The notes beneath the pieces were generated by a model, which had not been told where the DNA came from, ran no database searches, and saw only the letters and a list, made by a program, of their open reading frames with translations. From JANQTF01 sp036835375 (lineage in GTDB: Bacteria; Bacteroidota; Bacteroidia; J057), in the NCBI GenBank assembly GCA_036835375.1, contig DAITMB010000098.1, positions 1 to 19,778 on the forward strand: DNA of 19,778 nt, in the 5' to 3' direction. This document shows positions 7,224 to 15,170 of this stretch, in pieces. Each line of letters begins with the position of its first letter. Position 1 is the first letter of the stretch. The position numbers and the translations under genes were made by a program.

Positions 7224-8741
7224 TTATTCCTCGAGAATGCGAAATACCACCCGCCGATTTTGCGCGCGGCCCTCTTCTGTGAGGTTATCCGCAATGGGGC
7301 GCTCTTCGCCCCAGCCTTTGGAAATCAGCCGATCGGGGGAAATTCCATTGGCTACCAGGGCCGCCACGACTGCCTCAGCTCTCCGATTGGAAAGATCCAG
7401 GTTGAAGCTTGCCGAGCCAATGTCGTCTGTGTGTGCTTCAATTTCGATGGTGATGTGCTCATTTTCTAATAAAAAACCTGTGGCGACTTCGATCACAGAG
7501 GCAGCACTTTGGGAGATGTCCGCAGAGTTGTAGTCGAAGGTAAGGTTGTCCAAGACAATCAATACTTCCTTTTTCAAGGGCCTGAGCACCATGTCGTAGA
7601 TGAGCGTATCTGGGCCTGCTGCGTTTGTCAGATCAATGGGGAAAGATTTGAATTCGTGTCCGGGGGCCGAAATCGTGAGGAGGTAGGATCTGCCGGCTTG
7701 CAGGGTAAATAGGCTGGTACCAAGAATTTCGATGGTCTGGAGGGAATCCCCTTCTGCGCTTCGCGTCACGATTTTGCCACGGAGGGCTTGGTTTTCAGGA
7801 TCTTGAAGCGTGACTTGCAGCGCGACACGGCCCGCAAATGCTTGTAGGGTGTTCCCTTCCAAAAAATAGAGCCGATCTTCTCCCGTATATCCGCCCTCCG
7901 CGTTGCTTCGCGAGAAGCTGGCCGAAGTCCCATTGAAAGAGAGCGAGAGCATTTTATCATCGCCCTCAGAGGCCAAGTCTTTGAGCAGCACTGGCTCAGA
8001 CCATGATCCATTCTGGAAGCTTGTCCAGTAAAGATCGTGGAGACTCTTTTCGTTGAATCGGGAAAATACAAGCGTATGGCCATCAGGCATGATGCGCGGA
8101 TAGCCCACACAGCCATCATTGAGATGGTCGGGTAAGGGCACAGGCTCAGTCCAGGTCCCGTCTTCCCGGCGGGTAGCCATGTAGAGAAGGTAGCAGTCTC
8201 TTGACTGAAGATCTTCAATGACGAGTTCACTAGAGAGGGTATCTGCTTCCTCCGGGCCAGAGGGAAGTTCTCGCTCCCGAACAAAATACAGGGTCTTGCC
8301 CTCCGGCCCGATCGAAGGAAAGCCTTCATAATCTGGCGTATTGATGGGGGCGGGATAGGGCGATGGATCGCCCCAGGTGCGGGTGTCAGGTTCGAAGCTC
8401 ACCGAGTAAAGATCGAGGGAGCCTGGCTCAGAGGCCATGTCAGAAAAAAATACCAAGGTGGCTCCATCTGCCGAAAAACTCGGACCTCCCAGATAGGCAC
8501 CTTCGGCCAGCTTTCCGAAGAGTGCGCCAGCTCTAGTCCATCCTGATGCCTCGCGATAGGCGACGTGCAAGCGCCATTCACCGTTGAGATTGGTTTGATA
8601 TACAAGGGTGTTGCCGTCGGGACTGATGGCTGGGGCGTATTCTGTGGCATTGGACTCATCCAAGATGAGGGTGGGTGACAATTGAGCATGCCCGCCGAGG
8701 AGGCAGGAAAAGAGGAAAAAAAGGAGAATTGAGTTTTTCAT
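7224..8741 (-). CDS. PD40 beta-propeller, CRD-like and OmpA-domain protein (PorE-like)
   Basis: A 505-residue exported protein. Signal peptide 1-20 (MKNSILLFFLF...GGHAQ). About five PD40/WD40-like blades cover about 33-300, with repeats of the form P-x-hydrophobic-S-P-D-G-x-T-L-hydrophobic-F (YAPAISPDGNTLVY 35-48, GGPSFSADGATLVF 85-98, GFPSIGPEGKTLYF 140-153, GYPRIMPDGHTLVF 213-226). A carboxypeptidase-regulatory-like segment lies at about 305-388. The C-terminal OmpA domain (about 396-505) has HTDDIGS (437-443) and LSNRRAEAV (450-458); by family knowledge Asp439 and Arg454 would bind peptidoglycan. The frame is open to 8846, but Met at 8741 gives a clean signal peptide. The order propeller, CRD, OmpA resembles the T9SS subunit PorE without its TPR part and lipobox; a generic PD40/OmpA protein is equally possible. 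Confidence 0.88.
   Translation of the reverse strand: MKNSILLFFLFSCLLGGHAQLSPTLILDESNATEYAPAISPDGNTLVYQTNLNGEWRLHVAYREASGWTRAGALFGKLAEGAYLGGPSFSADGATLVFFSDMASEPGSLDLYSVSFEPDTRTWGDPSPYPAPINTPDYEGFPSIGPEGKTLYFVRERELPSGPEEADTLSSELVIEDLQSRDCYLLYMATRREDGTWTEPVPLPDHLNDGCVGYPRIMPDGHTLVFSRFNEKSLHDLYWTSFQNGSWSEPVLLKDLASEGDDKMLSLSFNGTSASFSRSNAEGGYTGEDRLYFLEGNTLQAFAGRVALQVTLQDPENQALRGKIVTRSAEGDSLQTIEILGTSLFTLQAGRSYLLTISAPGHEFKSFPIDLTNAAGPDTLIYDMVLRPLKKEVLIVLDNLTFDYNSADISQSAASVIEVATGFLLENEHITIEIEAHTDDIGSASFNLDLSNRRAEAVVAALVANGISPDRLISKGWGEERPIADNLTEEGRAQNRRVVFRILEE
7227..7232 (-). promoter_or_regulatory. Shine-Dalgarno of the amidohydrolase gene
   Basis: GAGGAA (minus strand) ends 6 nt before the ATG at 7220 and sits within the last codons of the upstream PD40/OmpA gene. 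It supports the chosen start. It stands out because most starts in this window lack such a sequence, as expected in Bacteroidota. Confidence 0.6.
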
Positions 8742-8825
8742 ACAGAAGTAATAGCCCCGGAAGATGGGCAAAAAAAGCCATAATGAGCAGACAAAAAAGC
8801 TTCGTTTCTGGGAAGATAGGGGAGT

Positions 8826-8835
8826 TTGCATGCAA
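8826..8835. promoter_or_regulatory. 10-bp palindrome upstream of PD40/OmpA gene
   Basis: TTGCATGCAA is a perfect palindrome 84 bp upstream of the PD40/OmpA start and next to the hairpin at 8840-8885. It may be an operator. It could also be part of the terminator tail or chance. Confidence 0.25.
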
Positions 8836-8839
8836 GAAA

Positions 8840-8885
8840 ATCCCATCAGCTGTCAAGGTATCGGGACCGTGACTACTGATGGGAT
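8840..8885 (-). terminator. Long hairpin after DUF4249 gene, likely terminator
   Basis: ATCCCATCAG (8840-8849) and CTGATGGGAT (8876-8885) are perfectly complementary. Inside them, after a 3x3 internal loop, TCA-A-GGT pairs with ACC-G-TGA around a 6-nt loop, giving an extended hairpin. On the minus strand the stem is followed by TTTTC. It lies 58 bp after the DUF4249 stop and 98 bp before the PD40/OmpA start. It most likely ends the receptor/DUF4249 transcript, possibly incompletely. Confidence 0.6.
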
Positions 8886-8943
8886 ACAGGAAATGCCCGC
8901 GAACGGACGATTTGTCGCCAGATGCCTTTTGTCAGATCCTGTC

Positions 8944-9915
8944 TCAGTCCGTAATGGTATCGGATTTCACCACATAGCCTCCGATGGATCCATATCCGCC
9001 CTCGACATTGTCATACAGCTCTACCGGTTCGGGAGGGGTGATGCTAATCCCTCCACCCACAGATTGGCTTTGGAGGAAGAGTTTTTCTTGAAATTCTCCG
9101 TAATCCTGATTGGCGTATTCGACTTCCAGAAATAGCGAATCCACCAAGACTTCCTGCCATTGATCGATCGGGCTGTATGCATCGGGAAATTCGCAGAGAA
9201 AATCTGCTGTCACCACCTGGCCGTCCATTGTTTCATCCGTGGCATAGAGCGTGACGGCTTCGAAGCCGCCATCGGAAGATGCGAGAGCAGGTCCATAAAC
9301 GCTGAGCCCTTGGGACCGCAGTTGGTTCGGTTGATCGGGGCGTCGATAAATAATGAAGGCATTCAGGATGCGGTAAAAATTTGGTTCTCCTGCAGGATCT
9401 TCAAAGCTGACCCGCAGGATTGACTGGGTATAAGTGTCATCATTACCAAAAACTTGCCGAAACGCATTCTGAATGGTCTCTACCTTTAGTATCCGAGCTG
9501 GCGTGGGGAGGGTCGTTCCAGCTCGGGCAGTCCCGAAGTCGGGGTGCGTAGCCTCTACGTCGATGCGGCTGCCGGGTGGAATTGTCGCGTCTTTCCCGAG
9601 ATAATAGCCCGAACGCAGTTCCTGAAAGGAGGAAATCAGCGTGTCACGATAGATCACCTGCGACATTTCGACGCCGTTGATCCAAAACCGTACGGCGGCA
9701 TCGTCCACGAGGAGATCTCGGATCTGCACCTGCTCCAGGGGGCCGTAGCTCCGGGAAAGGTACAGGCGAACGGAGTCTCCGGGAGTCATGAATCCCTGGA
9801 ACACCATCTGAGGCGTATGTTCAGGGAGCGGCCGATCCACTTCCACTTCGCAGGCGCTCAATACGCATCCGAAGCAAATGAAAAAAAGAAGATGTTTCAT
9901 ATCTGGTCGTGTCAT
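8944..9915 (-). CDS. DUF4249-family lipoprotein
   Basis: A 323-residue lipoprotein. A hydrophobic N terminus leads to Leu-Ser-Ala-Cys with Cys22. The body fits the DUF4249 family of Bacteroidota: an early beta-rich half with MVFQGFMTPGDSVRLYLSRS, then DAAVRFWINGV, a GYY...PPGSRIDVEATHPDFG block (about 103-128), then AGTTLPTPA. The function of DUF4249 is unknown; it is commonly found beside TonB-dependent receptors. Here its ATG overlaps the stop of the receptor gene as ATGA (9915-9912), so translation is probably coupled. The second ATG at 9900 (MKHLLFF) would also give a good lipoprotein signal. Inference: an outer-membrane lipoprotein partner of the adjacent receptor, analogous in position to SusD but unrelated in family. 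Confidence 0.85.
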   Translation of the reverse strand: MTRPDMKHLLFFICFGCVLSACEVEVDRPLPEHTPQMVFQGFMTPGDSVRLYLSRSYGPLEQVQIRDLLVDDAAVRFWINGVEMSQVIYRDTLISSFQELRSGYYLGKDATIPPGSRIDVEATHPDFGTARAGTTLPTPARILKVETIQNAFRQVFGNDDTYTQSILRVSFEDPAGEPNFYRILNAFIIYRRPDQPNQLRSQGLSVYGPALASSDGGFEAVTLYATDETMDGQVVTADFLCEFPDAYSPIDQWQEVLVDSLFLEVEYANQDYGEFQEKLFLQSQSVGGGISITPPEPVELYDNVEGGYGSIGGYVVKSDTITD

Positions 9916-12350
9916 TTGATTTTGAAGCTATAGCTGACAGAGGGGATGAGTGGAAAAAGGGACACTTTCCTGAGTACAGGTCTTGGATTGGGGTTTTGTG
10001 GGTCAAAGGCGTTGGTTTCCGTTCCAATGTAATAGAAGTAGGGGTTCAGTCTGCTGTACAAATTGTAGATGCTGAAATTCCAGGTGCGTGCCCCCCAGCG
10101 TTTCTCTTTCGTGAAGTTGATTCCGATATCGGCTCTGTGGTATGGCTCCATGCGATAGCCATTTCGTCCGTTCTCATAGAGCTGCGCCCCACTCAGTTGG
10201 TAGAAAGGAAAATTGTTGAAGGTAGAGAAGGGTTGCACCGTGGCATAGTTGCCGCTGGCGAGGGTAATGGCATCTCCAGTGCCAAAGACCCAGGTGCCCG
10301 ATAAGCTGATCCGGTCATTGAACTTGTGGGCAATCACCAGGCTCATGTCATGGCGGCGATCATATCGGAAGGGGAAAGTTTCGCCATTGTTGAGATTCTC
10401 AAACCGACGGTTGTTCCATGACAACGTGTATCCGACCCAGCCAGTGGTTTTACCACGCTTTTTCTGAAAAAGGAGTTCTGCTCCATACGCCCAGCCCATG
10501 CCTTCGGTCTCTACCCGGTTTTCCCAGCTTCCCTCTACACCCAGGAAGAGGTTGACGCCTTCCTTGTAGGAAATGATGCCCGACATTTCTTTGTAATACC
10601 CTTCCACAGTGACATCGATCAGCCCGTCAAAGATGGTTCCTGCCACACCCGCAGCAGCCTGCCAGGATTGTTGGGGGCTGACATTTTCTGTGGCAGGCAC
10701 CCAGAGATCGAGCGGTAGCCCGGTGGTAGAATTGACCAGCAGGTGCAAAAACTGCGTCATCCGCGCATAGGAAGCTTTGAGGGCCCAATCGTCTGTGAGC
10801 AAATAGCGGGCAGAGATGCGGGGCTGGAGGGAAAAGTAATTTTTTTCATTAATGAGATAATGCGAAGCGTGCAGCCCGAGATTGGCGCTGAGCCGAGAGC
10901 CGATGGTCCACTGATCTTCCACATAAAGGCTCGTTTCCAAGGCGCGCGCGAAGTCATTGTTGACGACGGTGTCCAGAAAGCTCGTGTCCGAAACACTGAG
11001 CTCTAAGCCCAGGGCACCAGGTGTGAAGATGTGGAAGGTAGAAATGGCGCCAAATTCTACGTGGTGCTCGGGATTGGGGTAAAATTCAAAGTCCCATCGC
11101 GCGCCAAAGTCCCGAATACCAGAAAAGTATCCAAGGTAAAAATTAGATCTCAGCACCTCATTGTTGGGCTGAGTAAAACCTAGTTCGACCTCGCTGTCCA
11201 GCCTCAGTCGGTAATTGGTGTAGGTAAGCGTGAGATTTGAAAAAAGTTTTGGAGACCATATGTGATTCCACCGCAGCGCAGACATCTGGTTGCCCCATCC
11301 GTTTCGACTTGTAAAATCAAAATAATTATAATCCGGGTCGCCTTCCTCTCCTATCTCGTTGCGGAGTCTCAAGAGCAGGCGGTCGTCGCCGAAGTAAGTG
11401 CTGAAGTACAGGCGGTCTTTGTCCGAGATGATGTGGTTTACCTTGGCATTGAAGTCATAAAAGTAATATCCAAAGGTAGCGGAGGCATTCGCACCACTAC
11501 CCGCCGAGGCAATCAGCTGTGAGAGGGGCCGCGTAAGCAAATCGAAGTAGGTGCGGCGCCCCGACACGATGAAGGAAGTCTTGTTTTTCCAAATCGGTCC
11601 TTCAACCGAAATCTTGGAGGCCAGCAGACCGAGGCTGCCCTCCATTTGGAATTTTTGATTATTCCCCTCCCTCATGCGAATATCCAGCACCGAAGAGAGA
11701 CGCCCCCCGTATTTGGCCGGAAAGCCTCCCTTCACCAACTGCACACTGCTGATCGCATCGGCATTGAACACAGAGAAAAATCCGCCGAGGTGACTCACGT
11801 AGTACAGCGGCACATCGTCGAGGAGGATCAGGTTTTGGTCCGGACCGCCACCTCTCACATACAGGCCTGTCGAACCTTCATTTCCGGATTGTACGCCTGG
11901 CAATAATTGGATGGCCTTGATCACATCCACTTCTCCCAACAGCGCCGGAAGAAGCTTGATTTGAGCAATCGGCACATCAATGGTGCTCATGTCCGTTTTC
12001 TGCGCCACGGATTCCAGATTTTCCGCTACGATTTCCACCGTCTCCAGCTCAAGATAGGATAGTTCAAAAGTGAGGACAATGTCCTGCTCCAGCATCAAGG
12101 GGAGTTGGTAGGTTTCGTAGCCCACATAGGCCACCCGCAGGTCCAGAGGGCCAGCATCAATGGTCAGGCTGAAAAATCCAAAGTCATTGGAAATGGCCCC
12201 TTTGGCAGAGCGCAAGTCCATAATTTTGGCACCTATCAGCCACTCCCCCGTGCTGGCATCTTTCACATAGCCACTCACGGTGAACCGCTCTTGTGCTTGC
12301 ATGAAACCAACGCAGCAGGACAGTAATAAAAAAATGGTAGATCTTGTCAT
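9912..12350 (-). CDS. TonB-dependent receptor (no STN domain)
   Basis: An 812-residue outer-membrane receptor, energised by TonB-ExbBD, importing an unidentified ligand. Signal peptide 1-20 (MTRSTIFLLL...FMQAQ), carboxypeptidase-regulatory-like domain about 23-98 (FTVSGYVKDASTGEWLIGA), plug about 119-228 with TGLYVRGGGPDQNLILLDD (161-179) and AKYGGRLSSVLDIR (212-225), then the beta-barrel to the C terminus. The plug closely resembles that of the neighbouring receptor at 12518-15169, so the two are paralogues. It is shorter than typical SusC proteins and no SusD follows; a DUF4249 lipoprotein does, overlapping by 4 bp. Start: ATGs in frame at 12350 and 12374 lie in a duplicated segment (12346-12380); 12350 gives the more usual signal peptide. 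A possible promoter and inverted repeat lie at 12418-12450. Confidence 0.93.
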   Translation of the reverse strand: MTRSTIFLLLSCCVGFMQAQERFTVSGYVKDASTGEWLIGAKIMDLRSAKGAISNDFGFFSLTIDAGPLDLRVAYVGYETYQLPLMLEQDIVLTFELSYLELETVEIVAENLESVAQKTDMSTIDVPIAQIKLLPALLGEVDVIKAIQLLPGVQSGNEGSTGLYVRGGGPDQNLILLDDVPLYYVSHLGGFFSVFNADAISSVQLVKGGFPAKYGGRLSSVLDIRMREGNNQKFQMEGSLGLLASKISVEGPIWKNKTSFIVSGRRTYFDLLTRPLSQLIASAGSGANASATFGYYFYDFNAKVNHIISDKDRLYFSTYFGDDRLLLRLRNEIGEEGDPDYNYFDFTSRNGWGNQMSALRWNHIWSPKLFSNLTLTYTNYRLRLDSEVELGFTQPNNEVLRSNFYLGYFSGIRDFGARWDFEFYPNPEHHVEFGAISTFHIFTPGALGLELSVSDTSFLDTVVNNDFARALETSLYVEDQWTIGSRLSANLGLHASHYLINEKNYFSLQPRISARYLLTDDWALKASYARMTQFLHLLVNSTTGLPLDLWVPATENVSPQQSWQAAAGVAGTIFDGLIDVTVEGYYKEMSGIISYKEGVNLFLGVEGSWENRVETEGMGWAYGAELLFQKKRGKTTGWVGYTLSWNNRRFENLNNGETFPFRYDRRHDMSLVIAHKFNDRISLSGTWVFGTGDAITLASGNYATVQPFSTFNNFPFYQLSGAQLYENGRNGYRMEPYHRADIGINFTKEKRWGARTWNFSIYNLYSRLNPYFYYIGTETNAFDPQNPNPRPVLRKVSLFPLIPSVSYSFKIK

Positions 12351-12380
12351 GGTCAAGGTAATGGTTTGGGTCATGGTCAA
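12346..12380. repeat. 11-bp direct repeat spanning the receptor start
   Basis: GTCATGGTCAA occurs at 12346-12356 and again at 12370-12380, offset by 24 bp (eight codons). Each copy contains, on the minus strand, an in-frame ATG preceded by TTGACC. The result is two candidate start codons in the same frame for the receptor gene. Confidence 0.85.
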
Positions 12381-12428
12381 TGATCAATGCCAAGGGTTTC
12401 TCGGCCACTTTTCGAGACGAAGATAGGC

Positions 12429-12450
12429 GCTCTTGCGCTGCCAAAAGAGC
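12429..12450. promoter_or_regulatory. Inverted repeat in putative receptor promoter
   Basis: GCTCTT (12429-12434) and AAGAGC (12445-12450) form a perfect 6-bp inverted repeat with a 10-nt spacer. On the minus strand, TATCTTCG at 12425-12418 resembles the Bacteroidota -7 element TAnnTTTG (5 of 6). A TTTTG element 16 bp upstream of it resembles the -33 TTTG, although the usual spacing is nearer 19-20. The repeat overlaps the spacer and the upstream element, as an operator would. No T-tract follows it on the minus strand, so it is not a terminator there. Confidence 0.3.
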
Positions 12451-12517
12451 AAAAATCTCTCTGATTCTGATTGGGATTTATTCGTCCGCCATCCGCATCA
12501 TCATGCTTAGAACAAGC

Positions 12518-15169
12518 CTACCATTCCCAAGCCAAAAAGACATTTGGCGTGAATCCCAGCAAAGGTTTGTCAAGCACGAGTATAGAAGCTTGATCCCCAG
12601 GATTGATCGGACGATTGACTGCATAGACCCGATTGCCGATGTTGGCGCGTCCATAGGCGTTGAATACTGATATTCCCGCCCGCAGCTTTCCCTGAGAAAG
12701 GTTGAATCGATAAGTAGCAGTGAGGTCTGCACGATGATAGGCAGGCAGCCGTTCACTATTTCTGTCGCCAAAATCCAGAAAGTAGAGATAGTTGCCCGAG
12801 GGGAGCTGGATAGACGTCACCGAGGTGGCTGGAGTGTAGGGAATTCCACTGGCAAGAATCCAGGTAGCCGACACTTCCCAAGGGCCATTCATGTATTGAT
12901 TCACCACCGATAATTGATGGGGCCGATCGAATGCCGACGGGGTAAACCTACCCTCATTGCTCTCATTGAAGCGCTGGAGGACCCTGCTATACGTATAGGC
13001 GATCCAGCCAGTGTAGCGACCAGATTTTTTTTGGAGCATCAGTTCCAGCCCGGCTACCTTGCCCACCCCATCGACAAGTTGCTCTCTGAGGTCCGTCTCA
13101 TTAAAGTTGGGATCATAGCTAATATCAGAGGCGAGCACCCCGCTCATCTGCTTTCGATATGCTTCTACCTGAAGTAAGAATGGACCCTGATTCCATGCCG
13201 CAGACAACGAGGCCATGTCAGATCGGAGCACAGGAATTTCCGTCTCAGAAGCCAGCGCCCAGTAATCTTCTCCTGCTTCCAGCCCATTGTAAATCGAGAC
13301 GTAGTTCAAAAATTGATGGTATCGGCCAGCATTGGCTTGTAACCGAAGGTCTTTTCCCAGTAGCGTATAAGCCATTAGCCTGGGTTCGAAAAAGCTTTTC
13401 AGCGAATCGCCCAGTAAGTGCTGCCTCAACCCAGCCTCAAAGCCATGCTTGGGTCCTCCGTAGGAAGACTCTACAAATAAGGCGTGAAGCAATTGCCCAG
13501 CGTCGCTGAGTTCCTCCACGAGGTCAGTTTGGCTGTCGTCTTGGCTCTGAACGTCTTGGAGGCGCAGGATGGTTTGATGAATGCCGCCAGAGAGTCGCCA
13601 GAATTTGCCCGAAAACCAGCTGTGTTCCAGGCGGGTGCTAAAGTCCTGTAGTTGCTGAGAGCGACGAAGATCCGAACGATACGAAAAGCCGTTGGCGCTC
13701 AGCAGATAGGAGTACTGGTAAGTGTTGCGATAGCCAGAATAAGCCGTGTTGAATCGCGTGTAGTGCTGTGGATTCCATTGGCGGGCGAAGGTTGAGGCGA
13801 CGCCATCGTTGATCATTCGCAGCCGATCAAAGGTCATGAGCCGCGGGGAGTTATCGAGAGTCCGGTCGAGGTCGTAGCGCAGCTCGTCCCCACTTTTGAT
13901 CGCCGTCACAGAGATCAAATCCCTATCATTCGGTCTATAAAGCCATTTTGCATTGATGTCGTAATAATGAAGCCTTGGGTCCACCTTCACATTGGAAGCC
14001 GCTTGCTGGCTTTGTTGCCCGTAGAAATAAATGGCGCCTTCTTGAAATCGGTTATCAAAGATTCGCCTAAAGAATACACTGGGTGCCACATCGGTGTAGG
14101 ATCGCCGGGCGGCGATGAGCAATCCGCCCTTGTCGCCTGCCCATGGAATTTCTACGAAAGCTTGGGCATTCATCAAGTTGGCTGAGGCACCTACCCGGGG
14201 CTTGCTCACTCGCCCCGGCTTGCCCGTGATGTCGATCACGGCGGCAGTGCGCCCTCCGTAGCGTGCACCAATGCCGGATCGATAGAGACGCACGTCTTTC
14301 ATCGACTCGGGATTGAACGCGCTGAGTACTCCGAAAAAATGACCTGGCTGATAAACCGTGATCCCATCAAACAAGACTAGGTTTTCTGCAGGGGTGCCAC
14401 CACGCACATACAGGCCCGTGGCACGCTCATTGGCGGCAGTGAGCCCCGGGAGCAGTTGCAGTCCGCGAAGCAAATCGCCTTCCCCGAGTCCCGAAAGCAA
14501 GTGTAGCCGCCCTGGGTCCATCTCAATGAAGCCTCCGGCATCCTGAATGCGCAAAGTCTGACGCACGGCATCTGTAATGAGAATGTCGTCCAGAGAGGGA
14601 GCATTGGGGACCAATGTCAGCACCATTTCCTGATCGTATGCGCAAGGCACCGAAGTAGATTCGTAGCCGAGGTAGGTCACGGTGAGGCTGTCCGGAAACG
14701 GGGCAGAAATCTGGAGCAAAAATGATCCTGCTTCATTGGCACTGATGCCGCGCTGTTGAGAGAGCCGGATGGTAGCAAAAGGGAGGGGTTCTCCCGAATC
14801 GCGCTGGATCACTACGCCTCGAAGGGTGCGCACATCGCTGACGCGGGCCATCGACAAGGTGCGAGCCCGGATGATGGTGTACTTTCCTTGGTCAATCTGA
14901 TTAGCAACCAAGTCGTGTGGGCGCAAGACTTGCTCCAAGATTTGGCTCAAAGGGAGATCTACTGCCTTCACCGTCGTGCCAAGATCGGCGAGCAACTGGT
15001 CCTCGTAAGCGAAAATGAGTCGGTGTTGCTGCGATAGCTCTTGAAGCACATTGGATACCTTACACCTATCACACGAATAGGTGACCCTCAGTTCCTGGCT
15101 CAGCAAGGAGGTGCTGATCAGAAAAAGACATGTGAGGAAGAGTACCGGCGTTGCAAACCAATGCTTCAT
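12518..15169 (-). CDS. TonB-dependent receptor with STN signalling domain
   Basis: An 883-residue transducing outer-membrane receptor. Signal peptide about 1-25 (VLFLTCLFLISTSLLS). Secretin/TonB short N-terminal (STN) domain about 28-103, with the usual VLQELSQQHRLIFAYEDQLL and LPLSQILEQVL patterns. Carboxypeptidase-regulatory-like domain about 117-187 (LRGVVIQRDSGEPLPFATI). Plug about 215-320 with ATGLYVRGGTPAENLVLFDG (250-269) and ARYGGRTAAVIDITG (302-316). Barrel to a C-terminal aromatic residue (VFLAWEW). In this family the STN domain sits in the periplasm and passes ligand occupancy to a FecR-type anti-sigma factor; the FecR gene is 27 bp upstream, which supports that role. Ligand unknown. 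The STN domain has a Cys33-x-x-Cys36 pair. A GGAG lies against the ATG inside a small hairpin (15171-15186). Confidence 0.94.
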   Translation of the reverse strand: MKHWFATPVLFLTCLFLISTSLLSQELRVTYSCDRCKVSNVLQELSQQHRLIFAYEDQLLADLGTTVKAVDLPLSQILEQVLRPHDLVANQIDQGKYTIIRARTLSMARVSDVRTLRGVVIQRDSGEPLPFATIRLSQQRGISANEAGSFLLQISAPFPDSLTVTYLGYESTSVPCAYDQEMVLTLVPNAPSLDDILITDAVRQTLRIQDAGGFIEMDPGRLHLLSGLGEGDLLRGLQLLPGLTAANERATGLYVRGGTPAENLVLFDGITVYQPGHFFGVLSAFNPESMKDVRLYRSGIGARYGGRTAAVIDITGKPGRVSKPRVGASANLMNAQAFVEIPWAGDKGGLLIAARRSYTDVAPSVFFRRIFDNRFQEGAIYFYGQQSQQAASNVKVDPRLHYYDINAKWLYRPNDRDLISVTAIKSGDELRYDLDRTLDNSPRLMTFDRLRMINDGVASTFARQWNPQHYTRFNTAYSGYRNTYQYSYLLSANGFSYRSDLRRSQQLQDFSTRLEHSWFSGKFWRLSGGIHQTILRLQDVQSQDDSQTDLVEELSDAGQLLHALFVESSYGGPKHGFEAGLRQHLLGDSLKSFFEPRLMAYTLLGKDLRLQANAGRYHQFLNYVSIYNGLEAGEDYWALASETEIPVLRSDMASLSAAWNQGPFLLQVEAYRKQMSGVLASDISYDPNFNETDLREQLVDGVGKVAGLELMLQKKSGRYTGWIAYTYSRVLQRFNESNEGRFTPSAFDRPHQLSVVNQYMNGPWEVSATWILASGIPYTPATSVTSIQLPSGNYLYFLDFGDRNSERLPAYHRADLTATYRFNLSQGKLRAGISVFNAYGRANIGNRVYAVNRPINPGDQASILVLDKPLLGFTPNVFLAWEW

Positions 15170-15170
15170 C

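Noticed and set aside
8742..8775. Possible promoter (TTTG, then TACTTCTG) directly before the PD40/OmpA ATG
   Set aside because: The -7-like element ends 1 nt before the ATG, so transcription would begin within or after the start codon; not credible.
8742..8846. 35-residue upstream extension of the PD40/OmpA frame
   Set aside because: The start at 8741 begins a clean signal peptide, while the extension would put a second hydrophobic stretch in front.
12375..12380. TTG start for the second receptor at 12380
   Set aside because: Two ATG codons in frame follow immediately (12374, 12350) and the later one gives a normal signal peptide.
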